A stretch of 42,623 nucleotides of DNA from Faecalibacterium sp. An121 (GCF_002160915.1 NZ_NFLM01000021.1:1-42623), one strand, 5' to 3'; shown: positions 23,189 through 31,841, counted from the first letter of the stretch. Notes: a model not told the origin generated them from the sequence alone. A program made the numbers and translations.

Positions 23189-24544
23189 TCATACTCTTTT
23201 GTACCGCCGAACCCTGTGCTCCGGCGGGCTTTTCTTGAGCGCAAGCTGCCGGTCGATCACAATCGGCACAGAAAGCAGGAAGTAAACCATATAGCCGGCG
23301 TCTGTGTGCAGCGACGAATTATAAACGGAAACAAAAATGGACATCAGAGCAACAACGCTTGCCACCTGTACCATTGTTTCTATGGCGGCTTGGTTTGGCA
23401 GCTCCGTCCATAACGCTTTGTTTTTCCGCAGTTTTCTGCAAGCAAAAAATACGCCCACAAAAAAGGATTCAAACAAAACCAAACCAATGGCTCCCGTCTC
23501 AATGTAAACGAGTGCATCCGAAAACCACTGATAATGCAGATCCCGATAAGTCAGATAAAAGCTGCTGTTGAAAAAAGAAAACGCATCGGAATAGCTGGCA
23601 TTTCCCAGTCCTATCCCAAAAAGCATCCCTCCCACATTTTCAGAAAGAAACCTTCTGTAAAGTTCCGGGACTGCATTGAACCGGTTGAGGTCGCCGGAGC
23701 CAGTATAGCCTCTATCGCCCAGATAATCGAAAATCTCTCCCGAAAAGAAGAAATCGAAGCCAAAATTCTCAAAGAAATAACCCAGCATTGCAATCCCCCC
23801 CAAAAAACCAGCAACTCCCAGCACCACCAGTACGATGTCTCTGGCACTGTATTTTGAATGGAGGATGGCCAAAATCGAGATCGCCGCCAATTCAAACACA
23901 AACACCTTGAGTTCCGCTATTGCCATCATATAAAAAGATCCCAGCAGAATAAACACCAGTTCCCCTATGCTTCTCGTTTTATTGAGATATTCTATCATGC
24001 TGATGGCAACAATGATGATCAAAAAAAGGTTCAAGTAGCCGTTGCATCCAGATGCCGTTCCAAACATTCCCCCAATGTTATCGCCGCGGTATCCCATTGC
24101 ATACTCAATGGTACATAAGACCAGATTTATAACGAACGCCATCTTGAAATAGGACAGCATCCGAGGGATATCTGTCAAATCCAAAAAGATCGAGCAGGCC
24201 CAGACAAGGATATAATAGCGAAATGTATTTCTGAGCCCCCATAGATAGAGCAGCGGCGAGCCGTACACAACAAACAGTCCCGCCAGCGTTGAGGCAAAAA
24301 GGATACCAGTCCACATCAGAAAAATCGTATAATACCGTCCCGAGAAATCGTATATCCTCCTGGATATAAGGGAAAAGAACAAAATAAACAACAAAATAAA
24401 ATCTATCCCATATGAAACAGCAGAGGGCAAACCCAAAACGTCTATGCAAAAGCTGCAGAAAAACAAATAATACATACAAAACCATAGCAATGATTTTATA
24501 AATGATCTTTTGTTTGACTCTATCTGCTTCATCGTCTTCATCAT
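23189..24544 (-). CDS. Wzy-like polysaccharide polymerase (O-antigen ligase family-like)
   Basis: A 451-residue very hydrophobic protein with roughly ten transmembrane helices and a large external loop (about residues 255-330) containing YRRFLSENVGGMLFGIGLGN. This is the arrangement of Wzy-type polymerases and O-antigen-ligase-like proteins that join lipid-linked repeat units outside the membrane. Sequence identity in this family is low, so the call rests on topology and neighbours. It is last of the three genes after the c-di-GMP riboswitch, 12 bp after the glycosyltransferase gene. AT-rich compared with flanking genes. Confidence 0.75.
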   Translation of the reverse strand: MMKTMKQIESNKRSFIKSLLWFCMYYLFFCSFCIDVLGLPSAVSYGIDFILLFILFFSLISRRIYDFSGRYYTIFLMWTGILFASTLAGLFVVYGSPLLYLWGLRNTFRYYILVWACSIFLDLTDIPRMLSYFKMAFVINLVLCTIEYAMGYRGDNIGGMFGTASGCNGYLNLFLIIIVAISMIEYLNKTRSIGELVFILLGSFYMMAIAELKVFVFELAAISILAILHSKYSARDIVLVVLGVAGFLGGIAMLGYFFENFGFDFFFSGEIFDYLGDRGYTGSGDLNRFNAVPELYRRFLSENVGGMLFGIGLGNASYSDAFSFFNSSFYLTYRDLHYQWFSDALVYIETGAIGLVLFESFFVGVFFACRKLRKNKALWTELPNQAAIETMVQVASVVALMSIFVSVYNSSLHTDAGYMVYFLLSVPIVIDRQLALKKSPPEHRVRRYKRV

Positions 24545-24556
24545 CCATCCACCGAA

Positions 24557-25597
24557 TCAAATCGTTTTCGCCTTAACCATGATATAACAGGCCGCATACC
24601 ATTTTTTCTTCATTGCAGTACATAAAATTCTTCTCTGCAGATATTCCTTTTTGAGATCAGCATCTTTCAGTGCTCTCTGCAGATGTTCATCGTCTATGAT
24701 CTGTTTAAATGCACTCCATGTATCACGTCTGCTCTGGTCGGATACTACGATCGACTTCAATGATGCAATCACGCTCGAGATATACGCTTCAAACACCGCA
24801 GATCGAATCGCATTCGAATAGCCAAGCTCCTTACATTTTGCAATCGACGCATCGTAAAAATATTTCACTTTTTCATATCGGTCATATCTATATGTGTGCG
24901 TCAGCGACTTGGGATTTTCGCAATAATAATAGAGCGCTTCCCGAATAAATGCAACATTTTTAACATATCTATACAGGATCATCAGAGAAAACCAGTCTTC
25001 TGATATGATGTCCCGCTCCGAAACCATTCTCCATCCAGTCTTTTTTATCAAGTCAAAAGAGAACAGACCGCCGCTCATACTCATAAAAAAGTTGGTTTTG
25101 CTTTTTGCAAGCATATTGGGGAGCACATAGGACAGGATCTCATCCCCTTCATAATAGCATTTGTCTGGATTTGGACAAACCTCTCCGCAAATCTTACCGG
25201 CTTGATCGACTTTAAAAAAGCCATACAGCACAATATCCACATTTTTTTCTTTTGCCGCAGCATAAGTCTTCTCTACCAGATCCAAAGCAATGTAGTCATC
25301 CGAATCCACAAAGCAAATGTATTCCCCTGACGCATGATCTATGCCGGTGTTTCTGGCATATCCCAGCCCTTCATTCTTTTTATGGACCACTTTGATCCTG
25401 GCATCCCTTTTTGCCCACGCATCGCACATTTCCGGGCAGCGGTCCGGGGAACCATCATCCACCAGAATGATTTCAAGGTTTGTATAGGTTTGATTAACAA
25501 CACTATTTATGCATCGATCCAGATATTTTTCCACATTATAGACCGGGATCACAACAGTGACAAGCGCCTTTTCTGTTTTATTCGTATCATTTTGCAT
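24557..25597 (-). CDS. Family 2 glycosyltransferase
   Basis: A GT-A fold glycosyltransferase of about 346 residues with VTVVIPVYNVEKYLDRC, the nucleotide-binding VDDGSPDRCPEMCD, GLGYARNTGID and the metal-binding DxD region ICFVDSDDYI. It adds a sugar to the lipid-linked repeat unit at the cytoplasmic membrane face. ATG at 25597 starts just before the domain; an upstream ATG at 25666, overlapping the sugar transferase gene by 11 bp, would add 23 residues and cannot be excluded. Middle gene of the riboswitch-controlled operon. Confidence 0.88.
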   Translation of the reverse strand: MQNDTNKTEKALVTVVIPVYNVEKYLDRCINSVVNQTYTNLEIILVDDGSPDRCPEMCDAWAKRDARIKVVHKKNEGLGYARNTGIDHASGEYICFVDSDDYIALDLVEKTYAAAKEKNVDIVLYGFFKVDQAGKICGEVCPNPDKCYYEGDEILSYVLPNMLAKSKTNFFMSMSGGLFSFDLIKKTGWRMVSERDIISEDWFSLMILYRYVKNVAFIREALYYYCENPKSLTHTYRYDRYEKVKYFYDASIAKCKELGYSNAIRSAVFEAYISSVIASLKSIVVSDQSRRDTWSAFKQIIDDEHLQRALKDADLKKEYLQRRILCTAMKKKWYAACYIMVKAKTI

Positions 25598-25655
25598 ATC
25601 TTCAACCTGTATTTCCAAAGCACCGAAATCATTTATAATTGAACAGCCACTCAGA

Positions 25656-26384
25656 TCATACCCCATACATTCCCAAAATGGTCCATATGGTTTGAAAAAT
25701 AAGCTTCCAATCCAGCCAGAAATTGCGCTCATTTATGTATTTCAGATCCAGCTCGATCCATTCATCGAAGCTCATTTCATTGCGGTTTGGCTGGACCTGC
25801 CAGTAACAGGTCAACCCCGGCGTCACATAAAGCCGCTGCTTCTGGTAGGGGGTATATTGCGCAACCTCCCGGGGCAGGGGCGGACGCGGGCCAACGATGC
25901 TCATTTCACCGCGCAAAATATTGATCAGCTGCGGCAATTCATCCAGCCCTGTTTTGCGGAGGAACTTACCCACGCGTGTGATTCGCGGGTCATCTTTGAT
26001 TTTAAAGACCGGACCATCCATCTCATTTTGCGATATAAATTCATTCAGTTTATCCTCTGCATGCGGTACCATCGTACGAAACTTGTAAAGCTTGAATATC
26101 TTTTCATCTCGCCCCACCCGATCCTGCACAAAAACCGGACTAGCACCGGGGCTGTCGATCCAGATGGCCAGCGCAATGAGCAGCATCACCGGCCAAAGGA
26201 CCAGTAACGCCAACAGGGAGAAAAAGACATCCTGCACCCGGCGCCCTGTCCAATAATGCCGGTCCCGGTACAGCAGCTGGTCCTGGTCAAACCAGTAAGT
26301 TGGGATCTCCTTCAAGCCGCTGACCGTCTCGAATTCGCCATATTCATCCGGCTCCTGCACGGCACTCTTCTCAGATGCACTCAT
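25656..26384 (-). CDS. Polyprenyl-phosphate sugar-1-phosphate transferase
   Basis: Initiating transferase that loads the first sugar phosphate onto undecaprenyl phosphate. The 242-residue protein has one transmembrane helix (about residues 52-74) and the catalytic domain of the WbaP/RfbP type: KLYKFRTM, DDPRITRVGKFLRKTGLDELPQ (split by one loop from the preceding segment) and MSIVGPRPPLP. It lacks the four extra N-terminal helices of full-length WbaP. AGGGGGTG lies before the ATG. First gene after the c-di-GMP riboswitch and terminator, so it should respond most directly to it. Confidence 0.92.
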   Translation of the reverse strand: MSASEKSAVQEPDEYGEFETVSGLKEIPTYWFDQDQLLYRDRHYWTGRRVQDVFFSLLALLVLWPVMLLIALAIWIDSPGASPVFVQDRVGRDEKIFKLYKFRTMVPHAEDKLNEFISQNEMDGPVFKIKDDPRITRVGKFLRKTGLDELPQLINILRGEMSIVGPRPPLPREVAQYTPYQKQRLYVTPGLTCYWQVQPNRNEMSFDEWIELDLKYINERNFWLDWKLIFQTIWTILGMYGV

Positions 26385-26420
26385 TCTGTTTCACCCCCTG
26401 TCACCTCTGCCAAGACAAAC

Positions 26421-26464
26421 AAAAAAGGCTGCAATTATACAATTTACATTGAATAATTGCAGCC
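26421..26464 (-). terminator. Riboswitch expression-platform terminator
   Basis: Minus strand: GGCTGCAATTAT and ATAATTGCAGCC form a perfect 12-bp stem followed by T6. It lies between the aptamer and the sugar transferase ribosome-binding site. Its 5' arm overlaps bases that could close the aptamer P1 stem (GGTTCGGCT). Confidence 0.88.
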
Positions 26465-26560
26465 GAACCACCTTGTGCTGCGCTTTCGATCCGCGCACGT
26501 AAGGCTTCATGCTTTGCGCCCCTGCATTTCTGCAGGTTTGCCAAATGATTCACTTTTGCT
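26458..26560 (-). ncRNA. Cyclic-di-GMP-I (GEMM) riboswitch aptamer
   Basis: On the minus strand the leader contains the GEMM core: GGCAAACC (26535-26542), stem CCTGCA-GAAA-TGCAGG with the conserved GAAA tetraloop (26527-26530), then GGGGCGCAAAGC (26511-26522). A second irregular stem with GTGC/GCAC and CCTT/AAGG follows (26468-26505). The conserved G just before CAAACC is retained, which favours c-di-GMP over cGAMP. A possible P1, AGTGAATC with GGTTC(G)GCT, reaches into the terminator stem, suggesting that ligand binding prevents termination. Aptamer identity is clear; the ON direction is inferred. Confidence 0.87.
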
Positions 26561-26591
26561 GTATAAACCCAAACCCATATAGGTTTTATTG

Positions 26592-26620
26592 ATTGTACTG
26601 GAACAGCCAGCGGATGTCAA
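26592..26620 (-). promoter_or_regulatory. Promoter of the riboswitch-controlled EPS operon
   Basis: Minus strand: TTGACA (26615-26620), 17-bp spacer, TACAAT (26592-26597). A second promoter (TTGAAT, 17 bp, TAAAAT at 26677-26705) lies upstream. Both would transcribe through the aptamer. Confidence 0.82.
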
Positions 26621-26676
26621 GCGACATTTATTCGCCCGCCCGCGCTCACCCCGCCGTCACCTTTACTTTCATCATC

Positions 26677-26705
26677 ATTTTATCACATTTTAACGTAAGA
26701 TTCAA
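26677..26705 (-). promoter_or_regulatory. Possible second EPS operon promoter
   Basis: Minus strand TTGAAT, 17-bp spacer, TAAAAT, upstream of the main EPS promoter. The stretch from here to the flippase stop (26706-26780) is AT-rich with no gene seen. Confidence 0.5.
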
Positions 26706-26780
26706 TAGTTAATGTATCTAATAAATAGTTTCATTTTTTGTGTTTATAGAAGCCCTCACTTGTATCATTTCTTATCTTTT

Positions 26781-28217
26781 TTAAATGCATAAAAGGTTTT
26801 TTGCCAATTTTACAATTGTCTTTAGCGTTTCTACTCTCAAAATGACGGAACCCGTCAAGTAAACAATCACTCCTGTCATCACTTGAGCGATAAGCAGCGG
26901 AATCGTCTCCAGTGGCAGAAGTCCGACACACCATACAATCACACCCATTAAACCATTTAAGAGTATGATGCTTTTTAGTTCTTTTACCTCTTCAACAAAC
27001 CCGTAGCCTATCAGCTTTTTGCATGGAGCCGCATTGATATACCAATGAATCGGACGCTCCAAAACAGACAGTGCCAGCATCGGTAATACGCCAAAAGGCA
27101 GTGTCACCAAAATACTAACGACTGTAAGGATCTCTTTGATGATCTCCAGTTTTAAAAAAATATCACTGCGCCCCAACGATTGAATTACTTGTAAGTTGGC
27201 CGAATCAACTAAATAGGTTATAAAAAACAGACACCAGAGCTGGAGAAAAGGAACCATATCCAGCCACTTCTCTGTGAACAAAACGATAGTGATCGGTTTT
27301 GCGCAGGCTGCGATCCCGATCAAGCAGGGAAAGATACAGTAAGCAGATATCGCAAGTGATTGTCTTAAGATTTTGCAAACACTTTCCTTATTTTTTTGTT
27401 GCTCGGCCATAACAGGGAATAAGACTTCCTGCACCACCGAATATACGTTACCGACCATCAGATTGGGAATTTGTCTTCCCTTTTCATAATATGCCAGGGC
27501 AGATGCAGAAAAGACCTTGCCAATCACGAGGCTCATCAAATTATTTGTACCGGAATAAAGAAAGCCAGAACCCATTAATTTGATTCCATATGACGCCAAT
27601 GGCTTTAACTTTTTCAAAGAAAAATATAAAGATGGCCTCCATCGAACTGTAAACCACAGAATCGCCGTATCGATGAATTTGTCTATCAAATTGCGCGCAA
27701 TCAAAGCCCACACACCAAATCCAGACAATGCCATCGCAATTCCAATAACCGCAGAAAGTAATGTACCTCCAAGTGAAGAATAGAAAAATTTTCTATACTC
27801 CAGCCTCTTTGCTACCAGCGACCTCTGAACAACATTAAACCCTCCGATGATCAGTGTGACCGAAAGCACTCGAATGTACGGGATCATGTAGCTTCGGCCA
27901 TAAAAATCGGCAATTACAGGCGCCAAACCGTACATTCCGGCATAAAATACCGTTCCCAACCCAACATTAAAGAAAAATACCGAGGAATATTCTTTTTGTC
28001 CAACTTCCTGCTTTTGGATCAAAGCATTGCTAAAGCCGCTATCCACGAAAATATCCAGAATATTCGTCAAAACCGTAATCAGTGAAATCACACCAAATTC
28101 TTCCGGCGCCAGGAGTCGTGCAAGAATGATTGAAACCACAAAAGATACGATCTGCGATCCGCCGCGTTCCGCAAACTTCCATAACATATTTGATAAAATC
28201 ACTTTACTCTTTATCAC
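26781..28217 (-). CDS. Wzx/WzxC-like polysaccharide flippase
   Basis: About 478 residues with 12-14 transmembrane helices. The N-terminal NMLWKFAERGGSQIVSFVVSI (read as two adjoining segments) and ARLLAPEEFGVISL are typical of the MOP-superfamily polysaccharide exporters that flip lipid-linked repeat units. The start codon is not settled: GTG at 28217 fits the family N-terminus but has a poor ribosome-binding site, and a TTG at 28244 is upstream. It follows a glycosyltransferase gene on the same strand by about 56 bp, and lies upstream of, and outside, the riboswitch-controlled unit. Confidence 0.88.
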   Translation of the reverse strand: MIKSKVILSNMLWKFAERGGSQIVSFVVSIILARLLAPEEFGVISLITVLTNILDIFVDSGFSNALIQKQEVGQKEYSSVFFFNVGLGTVFYAGMYGLAPVIADFYGRSYMIPYIRVLSVTLIIGGFNVVQRSLVAKRLEYRKFFYSSLGGTLLSAVIGIAMALSGFGVWALIARNLIDKFIDTAILWFTVRWRPSLYFSLKKLKPLASYGIKLMGSGFLYSGTNNLMSLVIGKVFSASALAYYEKGRQIPNLMVGNVYSVVQEVLFPVMAEQQKNKESVCKILRQSLAISAYCIFPCLIGIAACAKPITIVLFTEKWLDMVPFLQLWCLFFITYLVDSANLQVIQSLGRSDIFLKLEIIKEILTVVSILVTLPFGVLPMLALSVLERPIHWYINAAPCKKLIGYGFVEEVKELKSIILLNGLMGVIVWCVGLLPLETIPLLIAQVMTGVIVYLTGSVILRVETLKTIVKLAKNLLCI

Positions 28218-28273
28218 AACACCTAGCAGTTCCTTTCCCAGCAAGTAGCAACTATAACATTATCTTTCGCAAT

Positions 28274-29389
28274 TTATTTTATTATGCTTTTCACGCTGTG
28301 TTTTATATGTTTTAAGGTCAAATATACTGTCGGGAAATTTTTTCGGCATTTCCGAAGGAGGCTTCCATACAGCACTTCAAGTGATGCCTCAGCATAAAAC
28401 AGTATTCTCCGCCTTATGTATGTCATTATGGAGATATAGTTTTTTTCAAGCAGTCCTTGTTCAATTGAAATATACTCTTTTCGAATTTCTTTTCGATTCT
28501 TTTGGTCTCCATATATCCATCGTTGACGCATATATGCGCTCCAATCATTTTCACAACTTCGCACCATTTCCGCATCATTTTGTTGAGCAAAATACTCACA
28601 CTGGTTTCTAAAAGCTTCACATACATGGATTTCATTTCCTCCAGTAGATATTATTCCGTTTTTCTGCACACAATAACTCATGATGCTGTTTTTTCGCAAA
28701 CGATAATGGTATCCGATATACGGAACACAGACTATCCGATGACACGGATACACAATTTTGTGAAAGACAAACTCGTCCTCATGAATTTTCCCCTTTGGGA
28801 ATCGAACGTTTTTCCATACTTCTTTCTGATACAGTTTATTCCATGCTACAACGCAAATACTATGTTTGCTCTGTTTGAGACGTATAAATTCTCGACCTGT
28901 CAAAATGATTTCTTCTTCCAGATCTCTTTTCTTACTCATCGGATTTTCCAGGCAATCTTCCAGCTCATCACACGCATACTCATAATCGCAAACCGCTATG
29001 GACGCCGATGTTTTTTTGATTTCCTGATATAGAACTTCCAGCATCGCAGGCTCAATATAATCGTCGGAATCTACAAAGCAAATATATTCTCCGCCAGCCA
29101 GATCCAAGCCGCAATTTCGCGCATCTGAAAGTCCACCATTTTCCTTATGGATCACTCTGATCCTGGGATCCTTCCGGGCAAATCGATCACAGATTTCACC
29201 GCATCGATCGGGGGAACCGTCATCTACAAGAATGATCTCCAAATTCTGATAGGTCTGATTTTGAACACTTTCGACACATTGTTCCAGCCATTTTTCCACC
29301 TTATAAACAGGAATGATAACTGAAATCAGTGGGTTCTCCATTTTCTCACTCATACATTCATTCCCCATGTTCATTCCAGAACGCACCAT
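28274..29389 (-). CDS. Family 2 glycosyltransferase
   Basis: A 371-residue GT-A enzyme with ISVIIPVYKVEKWLEQC, LVDDGSPDRCGEICD, GGLSDARNCGLD and ICFVDSDDYIEP. It is a paralogue of the glycosyltransferase at 24557-25597: the DDGSPDRC and SDDYI motif blocks are nearly identical, while the acceptor-binding halves differ. The ATG at 29389 has a strong AGGAGGGAG upstream. It heads the glycosyltransferase-flippase unit behind a TTGGCA/TATAAT promoter. AT-rich compared with the core genome. Confidence 0.9.
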   Translation of the reverse strand: MVRSGMNMGNECMSEKMENPLISVIIPVYKVEKWLEQCVESVQNQTYQNLEIILVDDGSPDRCGEICDRFARKDPRIRVIHKENGGLSDARNCGLDLAGGEYICFVDSDDYIEPAMLEVLYQEIKKTSASIAVCDYEYACDELEDCLENPMSKKRDLEEEIILTGREFIRLKQSKHSICVVAWNKLYQKEVWKNVRFPKGKIHEDEFVFHKIVYPCHRIVCVPYIGYHYRLRKNSIMSYCVQKNGIISTGGNEIHVCEAFRNQCEYFAQQNDAEMVRSCENDWSAYMRQRWIYGDQKNRKEIRKEYISIEQGLLEKNYISIMTYIRRRILFYAEASLEVLYGSLLRKCRKNFPTVYLTLKHIKHSVKSIIK

Positions 29390-29462
29390 GCGCTCCCTCC
29401 TCTGCCTGTCCTACGGAATCCCCCACCTCCAGGCGGGCAAATCCATCCTCTTTTCAACATTT

Positions 29463-29491
29463 ATTATATCGTATCCAGACCTGTCTGCCAA
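29463..29491 (-). promoter_or_regulatory. Promoter of glycosyltransferase-flippase unit
   Basis: Minus strand: TTGGCA, 17-bp spacer, TATAAT. Confidence 0.75.
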
Positions 29492-29525
29492 TACCAATTT
29501 TCCGTTTCCGTGCGTCTGAACGTCC

Positions 29526-29566
29526 AAACAGGCCGTCGCATTCCGGATGCGGCGGCCTGTTTTTGC
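29526..29566. terminator. Terminator after rsgI
   Basis: AAACAGGCCG/CGGCCTGTTT stem with an inner GCAT/ATGC stem. The stronger T run is on the plus side, but the position is downstream of the minus-strand sigI-rsgI operon; it may act both ways. The stretch 29567-29714 shows no gene. Confidence 0.65.
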
Positions 29567-29714
29567 TTTACGGTCCGGAGCGCCCGGCGGCGCGCCGGAC
29601 GCTGCCCTCCCAATGCCAAAACCGTTTTTACTTTTCACATGGCCGGAGGTCCATTCGTCCGAAAGATCCCCATGCAGCGCGTCGCATCGCTTATGCCCGG
29701 GCGGTTTCCGTCAC

Positions 29715-30590
29715 TCACTCGTCCCAGCGGTCGTCGCCGTCATCGTCGTCGTTCCAGTGGTCCTCGCCGTCCCAATCGTCGTCGTCATCATCGTCGTCGT
29801 CATCATCGTCATCATCGTCATCATCCCAGTCGTCGCTGTCATAGGGGGCATCCGAGCCGGTGGGGTCATCGTACCAGTCATCGTCATCTCTGGGAGCATC
29901 CGAACCGGTGGGGTCATAGTCGTCAGGGAGCTGCACCGGGGGCGCCGTGTTCGAGGCAGGCGGGGCGCTCTGCGCAGGCGTCTGAGCGGGCGTGCTCTGG
30001 GCAGCCTGCTGGGGAACGTCGTCAGGCGCCGCCTCTCCCATCCGGATCCGGATGGTGCTGCCGTAGTGCTCGTCCAGTTCTTCCCAGATCTCCTCGGCCT
30101 CGTGGGCCTGCCAGTCCGCATCCTCACTGGCCACCGATACCGACACCGTCCCCCCGTCGGTCAAATATCCCATCACGATGGCCCGGGCCACCAGCTCGCT
30201 GGCCGCGTCTTCCCGGTCCATCCTCTGGTACGCAAACCCCGAGACCAGGGCCGCGCCGTCCGCGTTCAGACCCTTCAGGTCCAGCACCCGTCCGCTCCGG
30301 CTGAGCGTCATCTCCACATCCGGGTTGATCTGGAGGCGCAGGGTGCCATAGGGGGTGAAGTTGGGCCGGTAATAGCCGAAAAAGCCCAGGCACAGGCAGG
30401 CGGCCAAAGCAGCCGCGGCCACCGCGGCCTGCAGCCAGACCGGACGCCGGGCGGGGGGCAGGCGCAGCTCCACCACATCCTGCACCGTCTGGCCCACCTG
30501 ATAGTGCAGGTTGGCCGTCTTTAGAAAGCGGCCCCTCTCGTCCAGCACCACCGCATAGGCCGGGTGGGTCTCCATCACAAGATATTTCAT
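29715..30590 (-). CDS. RsgI-like anti-sigma factor with poly-Asp tail
   Basis: A 291-residue membrane protein. The N-terminal cytoplasmic RsgI_N-like domain (about 1-48, MKYLVMETHPAYAVVLDERG) would bind SigI. One transmembrane helix is at about 51-73. The extracytoplasmic domain resembles the RsgI periplasmic region (LRLQINPDVEMTLSRSGRVLDLKGLN in two parts), followed by a low-complexity linker and a strongly acidic tail with 17 consecutive Asp between two Trp. The ATG overlaps the sigI stop by 4 nt. It probably holds SigI inactive until an external signal. Confidence 0.85.
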   Translation of the reverse strand: MKYLVMETHPAYAVVLDERGRFLKTANLHYQVGQTVQDVVELRLPPARRPVWLQAAVAAAALAACLCLGFFGYYRPNFTPYGTLRLQINPDVEMTLSRSGRVLDLKGLNADGAALVSGFAYQRMDREDAASELVARAIVMGYLTDGGTVSVSVASEDADWQAHEAEEIWEELDEHYGSTIRIRMGEAAPDDVPQQAAQSTPAQTPAQSAPPASNTAPPVQLPDDYDPTGSDAPRDDDDWYDDPTGSDAPYDSDDWDDDDDDDDDDDDDDDDDWDGEDHWNDDDDGDDRWDE

Positions 30591-31330
30591 TCCCGCACTC
30601 CTTCCTTCAGGGCCACCATCTGGCACAGATGCCCCCGAATGATCTCATATCCATTGGTAAAAGCCAGCAGCACCGCCACCAGATATTTCCGGTGCCGCTC
30701 GATGGTCTTTTTATCCACGCCGGAGCCTGCGGCCAGCTCCCCGATGGGCAGCCGCCCGGTCTGTGCCAGGCGGTCCAGCAGCGCGGGGTTTGCGCGGGCA
30801 TGATCCAGGACCCGGCGGCAGGCCGCCAGGGTGCGCTCCTGCCGGGGGCAGTTGTCGGCCACATCCGAAAAGGAAATGGCGAACTGCTCCCCCAGCTGGC
30901 GTCCAAATTCGGTGATCTCGCTCTGGCTGGCCACCCGCACCTCATATTGGGCCAGCTGGTCCTGAGTATCGGGCAGGGTCTCCAGCAGCATACGCCCGTC
31001 CTCCCCGTCCCCCGGGGCCGAGAGAGACAGCGCGCCCCGGTGCCGGCTCTCGGCCCGGTAGTAGTCGATCAGGCGGTTGCGGATGGCCCGGGCCGCATAG
31101 CCCAAAAAAGAGCCTCTGCCCTTGTCATAGGCCAGGGCCGCCTCATAAAAAGCCATCATGGCGATGCTCAGTTCGTCCTCATGGCCCGCCTCGGGGGCGC
31201 TGTGGGTGAATTTATAGGTCTCGCTGCGTATAAACCCCATATACTGCGCCACCAAGGCATCCGCAGCCGCCGGGTCCGTCCTGGCTGCCCGGACCTGGGC
31301 CACGATGCTGTGTTCGGTCTGTGATAACAT
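30587..31330 (-). CDS. sigI: SigI-family RNA polymerase sigma factor
   Basis: A 247-residue SigI-type alternative sigma factor. The region 2-like segment includes FIRSETYKFT, ELSIAMMAFYEAALAYDKGRG (in two halves) and FLGYAARAIRNRLIDYYR; the SigI-specific C-terminal domain has SFSDVADNCPRQERTLAACRRVL and a helix-turn-helix near KKTIERHRKYLVAVLLAFTNGYE. A strong AAGGAGGAG precedes the ATG. Translationally coupled to the RsgI-like anti-sigma gene (ATGA overlap). In other Clostridia such pairs control extracellular polysaccharide-related genes; here the targets are unknown. Confidence 0.92.
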   Translation of the reverse strand: MLSQTEHSIVAQVRAARTDPAAADALVAQYMGFIRSETYKFTHSAPEAGHEDELSIAMMAFYEAALAYDKGRGSFLGYAARAIRNRLIDYYRAESRHRGALSLSAPGDGEDGRMLLETLPDTQDQLAQYEVRVASQSEITEFGRQLGEQFAISFSDVADNCPRQERTLAACRRVLDHARANPALLDRLAQTGRLPIGELAAGSGVDKKTIERHRKYLVAVLLAFTNGYEIIRGHLCQMVALKEGVRE

Positions 31331-31472
31331 TCGGTCTCCTCCTTCCATCAGCAGGATACGGACGCCGCGCTCTGTTTTCGGGTACGCCCATCCCTTTTGT
31401 ACAAGATCCCACCCCCAGTGTACCAGATTACGGCCAAAGATGCGAGGGGGCAGACGCATTTTGCGGCGCGGC

Positions 31473-31841
31473 GTTCCAAACAAACGCAAAACGGCCGCAG
31501 TACTGATGAAGGAGTACGGCGTCCATCCCGAAGCATGGGGTCCCTTTGCCGAGGGCAGCCACGGCATCTTCACCCATCCCGTGCTGACCGCCATCGGCCA
31601 GAAATACGGCAAGAGCGCCGCCCAGGTGGCCCTGCGGTGGAACGTCCAGCGCGGCGTCACCGTCATCCCTAAGTCCATCCACAAGGAGCGCATGGAGCAG
31701 AACCTGGCCATCTGGGACTTCCAGCTCAGCGACGAGGATATGGCAGAGATCGCACAGCTCGACATCGGCCACAGCGAGATCGTGGACCACAGCGACCCCA
31801 AGTTTGTCCAGATGCTCCACCGGATGAAAGTCCACGAATGA
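31473..31841 (+). pseudogene. 3' remnant of an aldo/keto reductase gene
   Basis: The frame from about 31506 to the stop at 31841 encodes the last third of an aldo/keto reductase: EYGVHPEAWGPFAEG, KYGKSAAQVALRWNVQRGV, VIPKSIHKERMEQN and a complete C-terminus. The N-terminal two-thirds, including the Asp/Tyr/Lys/His catalytic residues, are missing. Residues further upstream (FQTNAK) suggest homology may continue in another frame. No ribosome-binding site suits the internal ATG. A perfect 15-bp terminator follows. It is a truncated gene between sigI and the mobile element. Confidence 0.85.

Noticed and set aside
29329-29844. Serine-rich plus-strand frame opposite rsgI
   Set aside because: The Ser run is the complement of the GAY (Asp) codons of rsgI; no ribosome-binding site.
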